Assembly (NCBI GenBank): GCA_965224205.1
Contig: CBDCYN010000011.1
Span: 62,001 to 126,000 of the forward strand
Source of the DNA: CBDCYN01 sp965224205
GTDB taxonomy: Bacteria > Planctomycetota > Phycisphaerae > Phycisphaerales > Phycisphaeraceae
Length of the DNA: 64,000 bases
Reading direction: 5' to 3'
The notes beneath the pieces are model-generated. The model was not told where the DNA came from. It made no database searches and saw nothing but the letters and a program-made list of their open reading frames with translations. The translations under genes and the position numbers were made by a program. Positions within the stretch are counted from its first letter, which is position 1; every line of letters begins with the position of its first letter. Below are positions 34,820 to 43,847 of the stretch, in pieces.

Positions 34820-35200
34820 TCACCCCTGTGCACGCGTGAGTGGCGAGGATTTCTGAGCGTGGCGGACCCCGACGTACAGCAACCCGCCCAGCCCCGCCGC
34901 TAGGGCCATCGGCACCGCGAGCATGAAGAGGATCGAGTAGTAAAAACCGGCCGCTAGATTCCCACCCCCGCGGCGTACGACCGATCCGACTGGGTCCTCC
35001 ACGCCGCCATCGGTAGCAGCGGAGCCGGCTGTGGTGGGTTCGGTTCCCGTCGGCAGCGCATCGCTGCACCGGGGACAAGCACCGGCTAGGGCCGGCCACA
35101 ACGTGACCACGCCGAGGAGGCCGATAAGTAGCATGGGTTTGCGTCGCAAAAGTCGGGTCATGGGTCTGGCTCCATCCGTCGAGACACCTTTTCCGCTCAT
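34820..35200 (-). CDS. Small exported CxxC membrane protein, unknown function
   Basis: The 126-residue product has a signal-like segment (MTRLLRRKPMLLIGLLGVVTLWPALAGA if started at the second Met, 35161), followed directly by CPRCSDALP, a low-complexity middle, and a membrane helix near residues 85-110 (FYYSILFMLAVPMALAAGLGG). Similar short proteins with an exported CxxC segment and one C-terminal helix are common in planctomycetes, to my knowledge without an assigned role. The first ATG overlaps the stop of the upstream PDZ gene (ATGA), suggesting coupled translation. Confidence 0.65.
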   Translation of the reverse strand: MSGKGVSTDGARPMTRLLRRKPMLLIGLLGVVTLWPALAGACPRCSDALPTGTEPTTAGSAATDGGVEDPVGSVVRRGGGNLAAGFYYSILFMLAVPMALAAGLGGLLYVGVRHAQKSSPLTRAQG

Positions 35201-36009
35201 CGCCCCGGATCGGGCATCGTTTGAGAATCGTTCGGTGCGGAGGTCGTCGGGTCCGACCCCGCCGGCTTTGGCTGGGCGGGTGGGCGACCGATCGATGCCT
35301 GTATGGTCATTTTATCCCGGAACGCCAGCCACTGATTAAGAAAAGGCTGACGCAGCTGCCGGTTGCTCGCCTGGTACATCTGGCTGAGCAACTCCACCGT
35401 GGCCAGGCGGAAGGTCAGCAGCAGGGTTTCTCCGTTGCGCCAAACCGCGAAACGGACCTCGTCGCCCGCGTCGTAGCTTTGGATCTTGGCAATAAACTGT
35501 TGGCTGGGTTGATCGGCTTGGTCTGCGTCAGGGATGGGTTCATCGTCCACCGATAAGATCAGGTCCCCCGGTTGAAAATACGCGTAACCGGGGAACCCCG
35601 GGAACGTGTCGATCACCCGGATGGCGGGCCGGCCCAGCTCGGGCAGCTGCCGGCTGGTCATCGCCCGCGGGGTGATCCCGATCGATCCCTTCGCTTTTTG
35701 AGGTTCGGCGGCTTCTCGCGCTTGGCGAATGAAGTGGTGACGAGCGACCATCAATAAGCGGTGGCGCTGCTCGGGGGTGTGAGCCTGGGCGTAGAGGTCG
35801 GCGATGTCCTGAAGGATGAGCTGATCGTCGATCAGCAGCAGCCCGGTGGCGTTGTGGCGGACCCGGTAATCGTCGCTAGCCAGATCGTCGAGCACCCCGG
35901 CGGGGATCTGCGCCCCGACCGGCTGCGACAGGGCCAGCCACACGATCCCTAACGCTAGGTGGGCCGCGTTGGGCAGCAGGGTAGGTCTAAAATAATGAGA
36001 ACAGGTCAT
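35197..36009 (-). CDS. Exported PDZ domain protein
   Basis: A signal peptide (about 1-33, cleaving after VGA) is followed by a helical region of HEAT-like length (about 36-105), and a PDZ domain (about 110-200; GSIGITPRAM, VIDTFPGFPGYAYFQPGDLILSVDDEPI, DEVRFAVWRNGETLLLTFRLA). The C-terminal tail is Pro/Ser/Asp-rich. No protease domain is present, so it is likely a periplasmic scaffolding or sensing protein. It is coupled to the downstream small CxxC membrane protein. Function unknown. Confidence 0.75.
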   Translation of the reverse strand: MTCSHYFRPTLLPNAAHLALGIVWLALSQPVGAQIPAGVLDDLASDDYRVRHNATGLLLIDDQLILQDIADLYAQAHTPEQRHRLLMVARHHFIRQAREAAEPQKAKGSIGITPRAMTSRQLPELGRPAIRVIDTFPGFPGYAYFQPGDLILSVDDEPIPDADQADQPSQQFIAKIQSYDAGDEVRFAVWRNGETLLLTFRLATVELLSQMYQASNRQLRQPFLNQWLAFRDKMTIQASIGRPPAQPKPAGSDPTTSAPNDSQTMPDPGR

Positions 36010-36037
36010 GAGCGGTCCGTGACGGGGTCGAACCGGA

Positions 36038-37189
36038 TCAGTCGTCTAAGATGTTGGCCAGGCGGTCGGCGTTTTCTTGGAGCCAGCGGACCTTGCGTTC
36101 GACCATTTTCAGGAAGCTTCCCCCGTCCATATTCGCAAAGGTCCCGGTGGCCGCGATCGGGATCACACTCTCGGCGATCAGGGCCTCGGTCATCAGCCAT
36201 GGCAGGGCCCGCAGCTCGGACCGGGCCAGCATGCAGTTGGGGACCGAGTCGTAGCCCATCAGGAACCGGCGGTACCGGGATTCGTCAAGGTAATCGGGCC
36301 ACTGGGACGGGTCGTCGCCGCCGCCGATGATCGAGAACTGCAACGCCCCGTTGGCCACATCCTGCACGCGCTGCTGGATCCTCGCCGCGTCGTAGTCGAT
36401 CACCGCCACCACGCGCGAGCCGCGGAACAGCATGTTGCCCGGGTGCCAGTCGCTGTGGACGATCTGGGTGGGCCAATCGGATATCCCCAGCTCCTGGACC
36501 CGCGTGGCAGCCGCATAGTAAGAATCCCGCAGGAATTCGAGTGTGCCGGCGACCTGGCTTTCTGCGTTCTCGCCCTGGCCGTTGGACTGGGCCCGGGTCA
36601 GGGATTCGGGGATCAGCTCGACCGAGCGGTTGACGCAGTTCGACGCGTGGTACGACCCGTTGGGGGGCTCGTACCCGGACTGGTAGTCCTTGAGCAACTT
36701 ATGGAAAAGCGCCAGGATCCGGCCCGAATCCCCGGTGGCCTCGAGCGATTGGTCGTAGTTCATCCCGCGGATGTACTCGAACAGCTCGTACGTGCGGTCC
36801 TTCCACTGGAGCATCGAGTTGTTGCCCTTGCGCGTGCCTATGAGGTGGGGCAGGGGGAACTTCTGGCTCGACAGGTACAGCTGAAGCTCGTGGCAGAACG
36901 CGACCTTAAATGGGTCGTCTTTCCCGCGGGCGCGTCGCTTAAGCAGGTACAGGCCGGTGTCTGACTTCAGCAACAGCTTCGGGGCCTTGCGCGAACCACG
37001 GGGGAAGATCTGGATCGCGTCGATGATCCCGATGTCAAAATGGCTAAGCACGATCGCCAGCTCGTCAGCCGCGAACCGCTCACGGTTGACCTGATTGATC
37101 CGCCCGGTCCCCGAGCTGACCGACGAGGCGGCCTCGCCGGGCGCCGGCGCGGCTGGGGGGGTTCCCTGCTGTTGCGATACGCTGGTCAT
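36038..37189 (-). CDS. Aminoglycoside phosphotransferase-fold (choline/homoserine kinase-like) protein
   Basis: The 383-residue protein has the APH-type kinase fold: a nucleotide-binding beta lobe (LLLKSDTGLYLLKRR, ELFEYIRGMNYD), the catalytic loop HSDWHPGNMLF near residue 246 and the metal-binding IDYDAARI near 266. The variable N-terminal 40 residues are Pro/Ser/Ala-rich. Related families include CotS, homoserine kinase type II and aminoglycoside kinases. The substrate cannot be deduced; a spore-coat-like or resistance role is not implied. It lies just upstream of the PDZ gene on the same strand with 28 bases between. Confidence 0.82.
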   Translation of the reverse strand: MTSVSQQQGTPPAAPAPGEAASSVSSGTGRINQVNRERFAADELAIVLSHFDIGIIDAIQIFPRGSRKAPKLLLKSDTGLYLLKRRARGKDDPFKVAFCHELQLYLSSQKFPLPHLIGTRKGNNSMLQWKDRTYELFEYIRGMNYDQSLEATGDSGRILALFHKLLKDYQSGYEPPNGSYHASNCVNRSVELIPESLTRAQSNGQGENAESQVAGTLEFLRDSYYAAATRVQELGISDWPTQIVHSDWHPGNMLFRGSRVVAVIDYDAARIQQRVQDVANGALQFSIIGGGDDPSQWPDYLDESRYRRFLMGYDSVPNCMLARSELRALPWLMTEALIAESVIPIAATGTFANMDGGSFLKMVERKVRWLQENADRLANILDD

Positions 37190-37406
37190 GATAAATCTTC
37201 AGACACTGTCGCGGGGCGGATGCTCGTGGCGCCAACGCTTTTCATCGTTGGCGAAGGAGGGTCTTTGCCTTGTTCGCCTCAGCGGGTCTTCCTTGACTGA
37301 GACGACCGTACCGCCCGATGGTTCACCCACGGTCCGTCGGGGGACATCGCATCCGAGATCTTGTGGGCCCGATACTTCGCGTGGTATCAGACGCCGTGCC
37401 TGCCCC

Positions 37407-38306
37407 TCACTGAACGTTCTGCACCTGCTCCTTGATCCGATCGATCGACCCCTTAACTTCCACGATCGCGCGGCTGATCTGGCTGTCGTTCGATTTACTG
37501 GCGATCGTGTTGGCCTCACGCAGCATCTCCTGAGCCAGGAAGTCGAGCGTGCGTCCGGCGGGCTGGCCGTTCGAGTCGGCGATCACCTTCTCGAAGTGGT
37601 CCAGGTGGCTGGCCAACCGGGACGCTTCTTCGGAAATATCGGCTTTTTCAGCAAATACCGCCACTTCGTGGATCAGTTCCTTTTCTTCGACCTTCAGCTG
37701 AGCCCTCGCCAGCAGTTCGTCGATGCGTGACTTTAACCTTACATGATAGTCTTCTACCACGGCCGGGGCACGCTCGATGATCTCATTTAGTCGCCGTCTG
37801 ATAATTTGGCGTTGTTGGGCGAGGTCTTTTTCGATGGCCTGGCCCTCGGCTTGGCGCATCGCCGTGAGCTTATCACAGGCCTCCTCGAGCAATCGGCCGA
37901 TAATCGGCTGGGCCTTTTCGAGAAAAGCCTGATCGTCCTGGGCCGACTGGAGCACCCCCGGCAGGGCCAGCAGCGCCGTAAGGTCGATGTTGATCCGCTG
38001 ATCCGGGTTCGAGAACTTGGAATGCAGGGTCTCGAGGTGGTCCATATAAGCTAGTAGGGCGTTGTCGTTGACGCGGTGAACCGACTGGGCATCGGGGAAG
38101 CGGACCCGGACGGTCGCTATAATCGACCCGCGGTTGAGCTTCTTGCGCAGCTGCTGCTCGGTCTCGGCTTCGAGGCCGGCGAGTTCTTCCGGTAACCGCA
38201 GGACGGCTTTAAAGAACCGGTTGTTGAGGCTGTGTAGCTCGACGGTGTAGTGCACCCCGTCGACCTGGGTGGACACGTCCCCATAACCGGTCATCGAACA
38301 GATCAA
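37407..38306 (-). CDS. yicC: YicC/YloC family endoribonuclease
   Basis: YicC proteins are RNases implicated in small-RNA and mRNA turnover. The 299-residue product starts MICSMTGYGDVSTQVDGVHYTVELHSLNNRFF, the family N-terminus, and ends in the DUF1732-type segment GRTLDFLAQEMLREANTIASKSND. The start is a TTG that overlaps the secG stop (TTGA); I accept it because YicC proteins typically begin MIxSMTG, four residues before the next ATG. It is the last gene of the tpiA-secG-yicC set. Confidence 0.92.
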   Translation of the reverse strand: MICSMTGYGDVSTQVDGVHYTVELHSLNNRFFKAVLRLPEELAGLEAETEQQLRKKLNRGSIIATVRVRFPDAQSVHRVNDNALLAYMDHLETLHSKFSNPDQRINIDLTALLALPGVLQSAQDDQAFLEKAQPIIGRLLEEACDKLTAMRQAEGQAIEKDLAQQRQIIRRRLNEIIERAPAVVEDYHVRLKSRIDELLARAQLKVEEKELIHEVAVFAEKADISEEASRLASHLDHFEKVIADSNGQPAGRTLDFLAQEMLREANTIASKSNDSQISRAIVEVKGSIDRIKEQVQNVQ

Positions 38307-38821
38307 GGGTTCGGGGTCTCCGGGTTGTCTAAAGCGTCATCTTGCGCGGCGGCGGGGTCGTCACCCGGCGCTAACTCAACCCCGGGTGATCCGGGTTCGG
38401 TATCAGGATTCTCGTCCTGTGGCGGCGCCATGCTTCCTGGGTCGGAACCGCTGGGGGTGGGATCCCCGCCCGTTGGTTCTTGCGTGGCGGGGTCAGCCGG
38501 TTCTTGCTGCGGCGTGGTTGTATCCGCCGGCGGGGCGGCCTCGAGCATGGGCGCGGAGCTGCTGTGGTCATACTGGATCGTCCAGGTCAGCCCCATCGCC
38601 AGCAGCAAAAACGCCGCGAAGCAGACCACCGTGAACCAGGTGAGCACATCACCCGTCTTGGCCCCGAACACCGCCTGGGATCCTCCACCCACCCCGCCGA
38701 ACGCCCCAGCCAGCCCCCCACCGCGCGGCCGCTGGATGAGGATCACCAGGATCATGAAAATACACACGAAGAAGAACAATACCGCTAGTACATTCACGTA
38801 CCATACGCCTAGGGTCAGCAT
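38303..38821 (-). CDS. secG: Preprotein translocase subunit SecG
   Basis: SecG is the accessory subunit of SecYEG. Two membrane helices, near residues 10-28 and 58-80, flank the conserved cytoplasmic loop QRPRGGGLAGAFGGVGGGSQAVFG. The C-terminal half (about 85-172) is an unusually long tail rich in Pro, Asp, Glu and Gly, not needed by known SecG. It follows tpiA by about 145 bases and its stop overlaps the yicC start. Confidence 0.93.
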   Translation of the reverse strand: MLTLGVWYVNVLAVLFFFVCIFMILVILIQRPRGGGLAGAFGGVGGGSQAVFGAKTGDVLTWFTVVCFAAFLLLAMGLTWTIQYDHSSSAPMLEAAPPADTTTPQQEPADPATQEPTGGDPTPSGSDPGSMAPPQDENPDTEPGSPGVELAPGDDPAAAQDDALDNPETPNP

Positions 38822-38965
38822 GTCTGTTTCCTTAACGCATCACCCTTACGGGAAGGGGATTCCAAATCATCATCACTTCAAATCAATACCCGGATTTGTT
38901 TTGATATCTACCGCAATCCGTTGACTCATCCGCCCCTTCTTCCGCAGCCGCTCTTAGGGTCGACC

Positions 38966-39760
38966 TCAACTCACCGCTGCGGTTACCGTCGCGGCGGCGG
39001 CTTCGAGGATCGACACGAATTCGTCGGCTTTCAACGACGCGCCGCCGATCAACCCGCCGTCGACGTCACGCTGGCCAAACAGCTCGGCGGCGTTCGAGGC
39101 CTTGACCGACCCGCCGTATTGGATCCGGGTGGCGTCGGCGATCTCTTGGCCAAACATCGCCGCGAGGGTCTGGCGGATGGCCTGGTGGGCTTGCTGCGCG
39201 TCGGCGGGTTGAGCAGTCTTGCCGGTGCCGATCGCCCACACCGGCTCGTAGGCGATGGTGACCTTGGGCATCTGCTTCGGGTCGACCCCGGCTAGCCCGT
39301 ACGATACCTGAGCGGCGTTGATCGCGTCGGTCTGACCCCGTTCACGCTGATCGATCTTCTCGCCCACGCAGAGGATGACCTCGAACCCTCCGTCTAACGC
39401 GGCCCGGACCTTGTGGTTGATCAAAACGTCCGACTCACCGATCACGTGCCGCCGCTCACTGTGGCCCACGAGCACCACGCTAGCCCCCACGTCCCGCAGC
39501 ATCGCCAGGCTCACCTCGCCGGTGTAGGCGCCGTCTGGCTCAAAATAAAAATCCTGGGCCCCGAGTTTGATCCCGTCCGCGTTCCCTGATGAAAGCGCTT
39601 CGGCGACTTCACACAGATAAGGAAAAGCCGGGAACACCGCCACGTCAACGCGATCGGTCTCACCGAACCGCTCGACGAGGTCACGGGCCAGCCCCGCCGC
39701 CTGGGCGCGGTGCAGGTTCATCTTCCAATTCCCGCCGACAAATGGCTTGCGATACGTCAT
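38966..39760 (-). CDS. tpiA: Triosephosphate isomerase
   Basis: Interconverts dihydroxyacetone phosphate and glyceraldehyde 3-phosphate. The 264-residue protein has KPFVGGNWKMNL (catalytic Lys), GHSERR with catalytic His near 99, AYEPVWAIGTG with catalytic Glu near 171, and phosphate-binding IQYGGSVKASNAAEL and DGGLIGGASL. The tpiA-secG linkage is common in bacteria. Confidence 0.98.
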   Translation of the reverse strand: MTYRKPFVGGNWKMNLHRAQAAGLARDLVERFGETDRVDVAVFPAFPYLCEVAEALSSGNADGIKLGAQDFYFEPDGAYTGEVSLAMLRDVGASVVLVGHSERRHVIGESDVLINHKVRAALDGGFEVILCVGEKIDQRERGQTDAINAAQVSYGLAGVDPKQMPKVTIAYEPVWAIGTGKTAQPADAQQAHQAIRQTLAAMFGQEIADATRIQYGGSVKASNAAELFGQRDVDGGLIGGASLKADEFVSILEAAAATVTAAVS

Positions 39761-40019
39761 GACTTGCTTTCCTCAAACCCTTCATGTGTTCAATCACCCG
39801 GAGACAGCCAAACAAACCTCTACTATAACAGTATTTAGACTAGGATTCCATCCACATGATTTTTTCATCGTTCTGCAGCGTTTGGCACAATGAACGTGAC
39901 GGCCTCTTTAAATGAATCTCAAGCAATTAATATTTATGAATTCACAATAATTTCTTGGCCCATTTCGCTCCCCCCGCAGGCGAAAAACCCGAACCTAGTG
40001 CCCCGTTTGGGGAAAACCG
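39761..40019. other. Intergenic region upstream of tpiA
   Basis: About 260 bases, AT-rich in 39800-39950, no gene seen. It probably holds the tpiA promoter on the minus strand. Confidence 0.4.
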
Positions 40020-40151
40020 TAGGGTGGGATAAACGAAGTGCCTCCCACCACGGCCACCGACGACGGGGCCCCCACGCCCCGAGTTACCCGAGGCCCCACG
40101 ATGTTTCATTGGTGGGGTGCGCCCGCTAGCAGCGTGCTTATCCCAACCCTA
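40020..40151. repeat. Inverted-repeat-bounded element (MITE- or REP-like)
   Basis: TAGGGTGGGATAAAC at the left and, reversed, TAGGGTTGGGATAAGC at the right enclose about 100 GC-rich bases that themselves contain a CCCCAC/GTGGGG hairpin. It carries no ORF. It could be a non-autonomous mobile element or a structured repeat. Confidence 0.6.
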
Positions 40152-40203
40152 CCAGGTGACATTTTTTCTTAAGCGATTTGCTAAAAGCATGCCACGCCAT
40201 GGG

Positions 40204-40920
40204 TCAAGGCACCTTAGGGACATCGTTGGCCGAGCGTGGAGTGGTCTTGAGTAGCTGAAGATCCAAAGACTTGCGGACAATCGCGGCGGTCAGCCGTTGC
40301 TCGAGGTACGGGTCGGTGCCGATCGGCTGCCAGTAATCGCTTTCGGTGATGCCGCGGTCGAACCATTCAACGGGTACCCCCGTTAGTGACGACGTGACGG
40401 CGTGACCCTGTGTGGAGCCGTTGAGGTGTCGGGTGGGTTCTTGGCGTCGCTCGACGACGACCTCGACGTGCATCAAGTATGCTCTTTCTGGGGGGGCGGG
40501 GTCTGAGGTTGTGGGGTTATCCGACGATGGGTTGACCCGCGGGATCGACTCCCACCGAACCGTCACGATGCGCCGCTGCTGATTGATCGTGGCCTCGAAT
40601 GCCTGACCGGCGGTGGTGTTGGTTGGCCGCCAGGGTTCAAAAAGGGTAGGGCACGCCAACGGATAGGTCGAGACGGTCGCGAAGCGATAGTCCTGTCGGT
40701 TGAGCCTAAAGCCCTGCTCTCGCAGGATCAGGACCGCGGCGTTGTACATCCGCCGGTACTCGCGGGCATCGATCTCGAACGGGTTGGGCGTGGGCTGGAA
40801 CGGCTGGGAGCAACCGGTCGCCAGCAAGACAAGAAACAGCCACGACGCGATCCATGGATGAGTGAAAATTCGAGCGAGGTGACTCGATGCGAAAATATGA
40901 CCAGTGACCCGCGTTTTCAT
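40204..40920 (-). CDS. Lipoprotein of unknown function
   Basis: The 238-residue product has a long N-region, a hydrophobic stretch (WIASWLFLVLLATGC) and a lipobox with Cys near 37, so it is predicted to be a lipoprotein. The mature part (EIDAREYRRMYNAAVLILREQGFRLNRQDYRFATVSTYP) resembles small envelope lipoproteins common in planctomycetes; no domain can be named. A shorter start might exist within the N-region. No partner gene is adjacent. Confidence 0.7.
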   Translation of the reverse strand: MKTRVTGHIFASSHLARIFTHPWIASWLFLVLLATGCSQPFQPTPNPFEIDAREYRRMYNAAVLILREQGFRLNRQDYRFATVSTYPLACPTLFEPWRPTNTTAGQAFEATINQQRRIVTVRWESIPRVNPSSDNPTTSDPAPPERAYLMHVEVVVERRQEPTRHLNGSTQGHAVTSSLTGVPVEWFDRGITESDYWQPIGTDPYLEQRLTAAIVRKSLDLQLLKTTPRSANDVPKVP

Positions 40921-41420
40921 ATTCGTGTCAGTTTAACACGCTGAGGATCGGGTACTCCCAACATGACAGCGCGGGGAAAACTCAAGATGAGGGTGGGGTT
41001 GTTATAGCGTGTTTGGAAACCATTCTCACGAGCCATGCGCGTAAACAAGTGTCCCGGCTGACATCGCGTTAACCGCTGTTTAGAGCATTTTCTGGATTGC
41101 TGTAGATGTTCGTAGCCAGCCGCGCCCGTGTGGAAGCGGGTTCTTCGTGACGCCTGGCTGTGCCGTGGGATCTATACCAACCCTGAAAATGCTGAAACGG
41201 TCGCGGCTCGCTGTTCGACCGGGCTTCCAATCATGCTATAAAGATGAGCAGTCCAGGGAAATACTTTTTGAAAGATAAAGATGTCGATGAAAATGATGCG
41301 TTTGGGTTGAAGGGTGCGCAGACCGCCCCGCTTGGAAAGTCGCCGCATGCAGGGTCCCGTTGCGACAGCGTCGTCCACTAAATTTCGACTGCTCCCCGCA
41401 CGAGCCCCGATTCATTATCC
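40921..41420. other. Intergenic region before the prepilin peptidase locus
   Basis: 500 bases. It contains a copy of ACGGTCGCGGCTCG (41197-41210) and a possible 45-codon frame (41244-41381). No other feature recognised. Confidence 0.4.
41244..41381 (+). CDS. Possible small ORF, 45 residues
   Basis: ATG to TAA, with a hydrophilic product starting MSSPGKYFLKDKDVDEND. No ribosome-binding site is clear, and no family is recognised. It may be a remnant or chance. Confidence 0.2.
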   Translation: MSSPGKYFLKDKDVDENDAFGLKGAQTAPLGKSPHAGSRCDSVVH

Positions 41421-42808
41421 ATGCACGATTGGCTTTGGTTGACGCTGTCGGGGGTGTACGGGGCGTGTGTCGGTAGCTTCCTGAACGTGGTGATCTACCG
41501 ACTGCCCGAGGGTCAGAGCCTGATCCACCCCGGCTCGCGGTGCCCGCGCTGCGGCCATGGGCTAGCGGTTTATGACAATGTCCCGGTGCTGGGTTGGCTG
41601 TGGCTGCGCGGCCGATGCCGGTACTGCAAGACCTCGATCAGCGTCCAGTACCCGTTGATCGAGGCGTTGTGCGCCGTGCTGTTCCTGGGGATGTACTGGG
41701 TGGACTACCGAAGCGAGTGGCAGTCGGGTTTTCAATACTGGGGGTTGGCCGAGACCTGGCCGGCCTTGCTGGTGCAGCTGACCTTGTTAGCAGGGCTGGT
41801 AGCGGCCACCGCGATCGACGCTCGGTATTACATCATCCCGTTAGGGGTCACCCACCTCACCACCGCGGTGGCCATGTTGGTTCTACCGGTCGCTAGCATC
41901 TGGTTGCCGGCGATGAGCAGCACGGTCACGATTGTGGAACCCGACGCGGTAGGCGCGGCCATCGGCGGGGCCGGCGGGCTGATGCTGGGTTTAGTTCTCT
42001 TGTGGTTGGGTGTCTTGCCGCGCAGCTTCGACGAAGAACACGATCCCACGGCGCCCGAGGGGGGGCATGAACCCGCCGCCGATAGCGACGACGAAGCGGA
42101 CACCCATGGCCTGCTAGCGGGTCTGCTGATGATCCTGCCGCTGGTCGGGGCGGTCCTGGGGTACCTGTCGTGGTGGGGCGTCGGCGTTGAATCCGGGCAC
42201 GGGAACGATGGGATGTCGCTGCTGACCTACGTATTCGTCGGGGCGACGGTCGGTTACTTCTTCGTAGGGTTGCTATACGGGAGGGTCCGCGGGCCCGAGG
42301 ACGCCAGGCGACGTGATCGGGTCGTACCCGGACCCGAGGCGGGAGGTGCTCAAGGAATGTCTATTCGTGGCGTTACCGGTGGTCGGGGCGGTGTGCGGGT
42401 ACGCAGCCAGCCCGGCACCTCAACACGGCGGGGGTTGACGCTGGGGCCACAGCCTGCCGTGGCGGGTGCTGGGTGGGGTGGTGATCGGGTACCTGGTCGG
42501 GGGTGGGGTGATCTGGGGGGGTGCGGATCCTCGGGACGTTAGCGTTCGGGAAAGAAGCGATGGGGCTGGGCGACGTCCACCTGTTAGCGGCGATCGGCGC
42601 GGTGGTGGGGCCCCAGCACGCGGTGTGGGTGTTCTTCGTCGCCCCGTTTTTCGGCTTGGCCAGCGCGGCGGGCATGATGGTCATGAGCCGGGTTAGCCAA
42701 GCGACCGGGCGGGTGATCCCGTACGGGCCGTACTTGGCGGGGGCGGCGGTCGTGGCGATGGCGTTGCGCGGGCCGATCGAGCGGGTTTTTGGTATATTTT
42801 TTCTGTAG
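41421..42808 (+). pseudogene. pilD: Prepilin peptidase (type IV leader peptidase), disrupted
   Basis: PilD-type A24 peptidases cleave and methylate type IV pilins. The first frame (41421 to about 42290) has the N-terminal GACVGSFLNVVIYRLPEG, the zinc CxxC pairs (CPRCG, CRYC), and the first catalytic Asp in AIDARYYIIP. Homology then moves to a second frame (TPGDVIGSYPDPRREVLKE, LPVVGAVCGY), which contains a TGA at 42436-42438. It moves to a third frame at a run of seven G (42515-42521), giving GKEAMGLGDVHLLAAIG with the second catalytic Asp. No single frame holds both catalytic Asp residues. Either a real pseudogene or base-calling errors at G-runs. Confidence 0.85.
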
Positions 42809-42884
42809 TCGTGTTCTTCCCTTAGTAGCAACACAGGGCAACAAGAAAAGTGCTTCTTCCCCGATCCATAGAAAGGTGACAGCG

Positions 42885-43547
42885 ATGGCGAGCAAGGGAA
42901 TGCAGAGGCTCGGCGGTCTGATCCTGGCGGTGGTGCTGGCGTCGCAGCTGGGCTGCCAGGAGAAGCTGATGCGCGAGCGGGACGCGTTGTGGACCCAGAA
43001 CCAGGAGCTCCAAGAAGCCTTATCGCATCAGCAGCAAGCGCTCGAGGCGTGTGAGACCGACCGCGACCGGCTAGGGTCTCAGATCGATCGGCTCCAGGCT
43101 CAGGGCTATCAGCAGGCCGCGGCGGTCGCGACCCCGCCGCCCCCGGTGATGGCGGATACCGCGTTTAGCGAGATCGAAGGCGTCGAAACCGAGCAGACCG
43201 CCGAGGCGATCACCGTGCGTGTCCCGGGGGATGTCCTGTTCTCGCCGGGGCGGGTAGACCTTAAAGGCAGTGCCCAGAAAACACTCGACAAGATCGCCAA
43301 CGTGATCAAGACCGACTACGCCTCTAAGACGGTCCGGGTCGAGGGTTATACCGATACCGACCCGATCCGAAAAAGCAAATGGGCTGACAACCTCGAGCTA
43401 AGCCTCCAGCGGGCGGCGACGGTCCACCGGTACCTTCAAAAACTCGGGGTCGACCCCAGCCAGATGGAGGCGGTCGGGCTGGGGCAGTGGTCGCCGCGAC
43501 AGAGCAAAGCCAAGAGCCGCCGCGTCGAGATTGTCGTGCTTCAGTAA
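42885..43547 (+). CDS. OmpA-family lipoprotein with coiled coil
   Basis: A lipobox (VVLASQLGC, Cys near 25) indicates a lipoprotein; a coiled coil follows (about 27-65, Gln/Glu-rich), then a Pro/Ala linker and a C-terminal OmpA domain (about 95-220). The OmpA core shows VLFSPGRVDLKGSAQKTLDKIA, VEGYTDTDPIRKSKWADNLELSLQRA, and a terminal Arg-rich segment SRRVEIVV, the peptidoglycan-binding motif. It resembles Pal/YiaD-like proteins linking outer membrane and wall. ATG at 42885 with AAAGGTG upstream. Confidence 0.88.
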   Translation: MASKGMQRLGGLILAVVLASQLGCQEKLMRERDALWTQNQELQEALSHQQQALEACETDRDRLGSQIDRLQAQGYQQAAAVATPPPPVMADTAFSEIEGVETEQTAEAITVRVPGDVLFSPGRVDLKGSAQKTLDKIANVIKTDYASKTVRVEGYTDTDPIRKSKWADNLELSLQRAATVHRYLQKLGVDPSQMEAVGLGQWSPRQSKAKSRRVEIVVLQ

Positions 43548-43847
43548 TAAAGCCTATCATCACCCCAACGTCTGCTGACCCGTTCCCGCACCCCGAGGGA
43601 AGCTGCGGCCGCGGTGAGGCTGGAACGCGCTGCGGCGGGGTTGCCGCTCGAGGGGACAACCACCACGAAGGGCGTGGAGGCTCATATACCCATCCCGGAT
43701 CAAATGACGGCGTGACTCTTGTACGCGGCACGACCATTCCCAGGGTCAAATGGGTCTGCGACGCGGTATTTTGATACGCGATGCGTATACTTTTACATGA
43801 TCACGGCCGAGGAAGATCGGTCTCGGCCCATCCGGGAGGTGCTTGTC
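43548..43847. other. Intergenic region, OmpA lipoprotein to DUF1570 gene
   Basis: 300 bases, no gene seen. Near 43757-43790 lies a near-palindromic motif related to those upstream of comEC, msrB and malQ. Confidence 0.4.
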
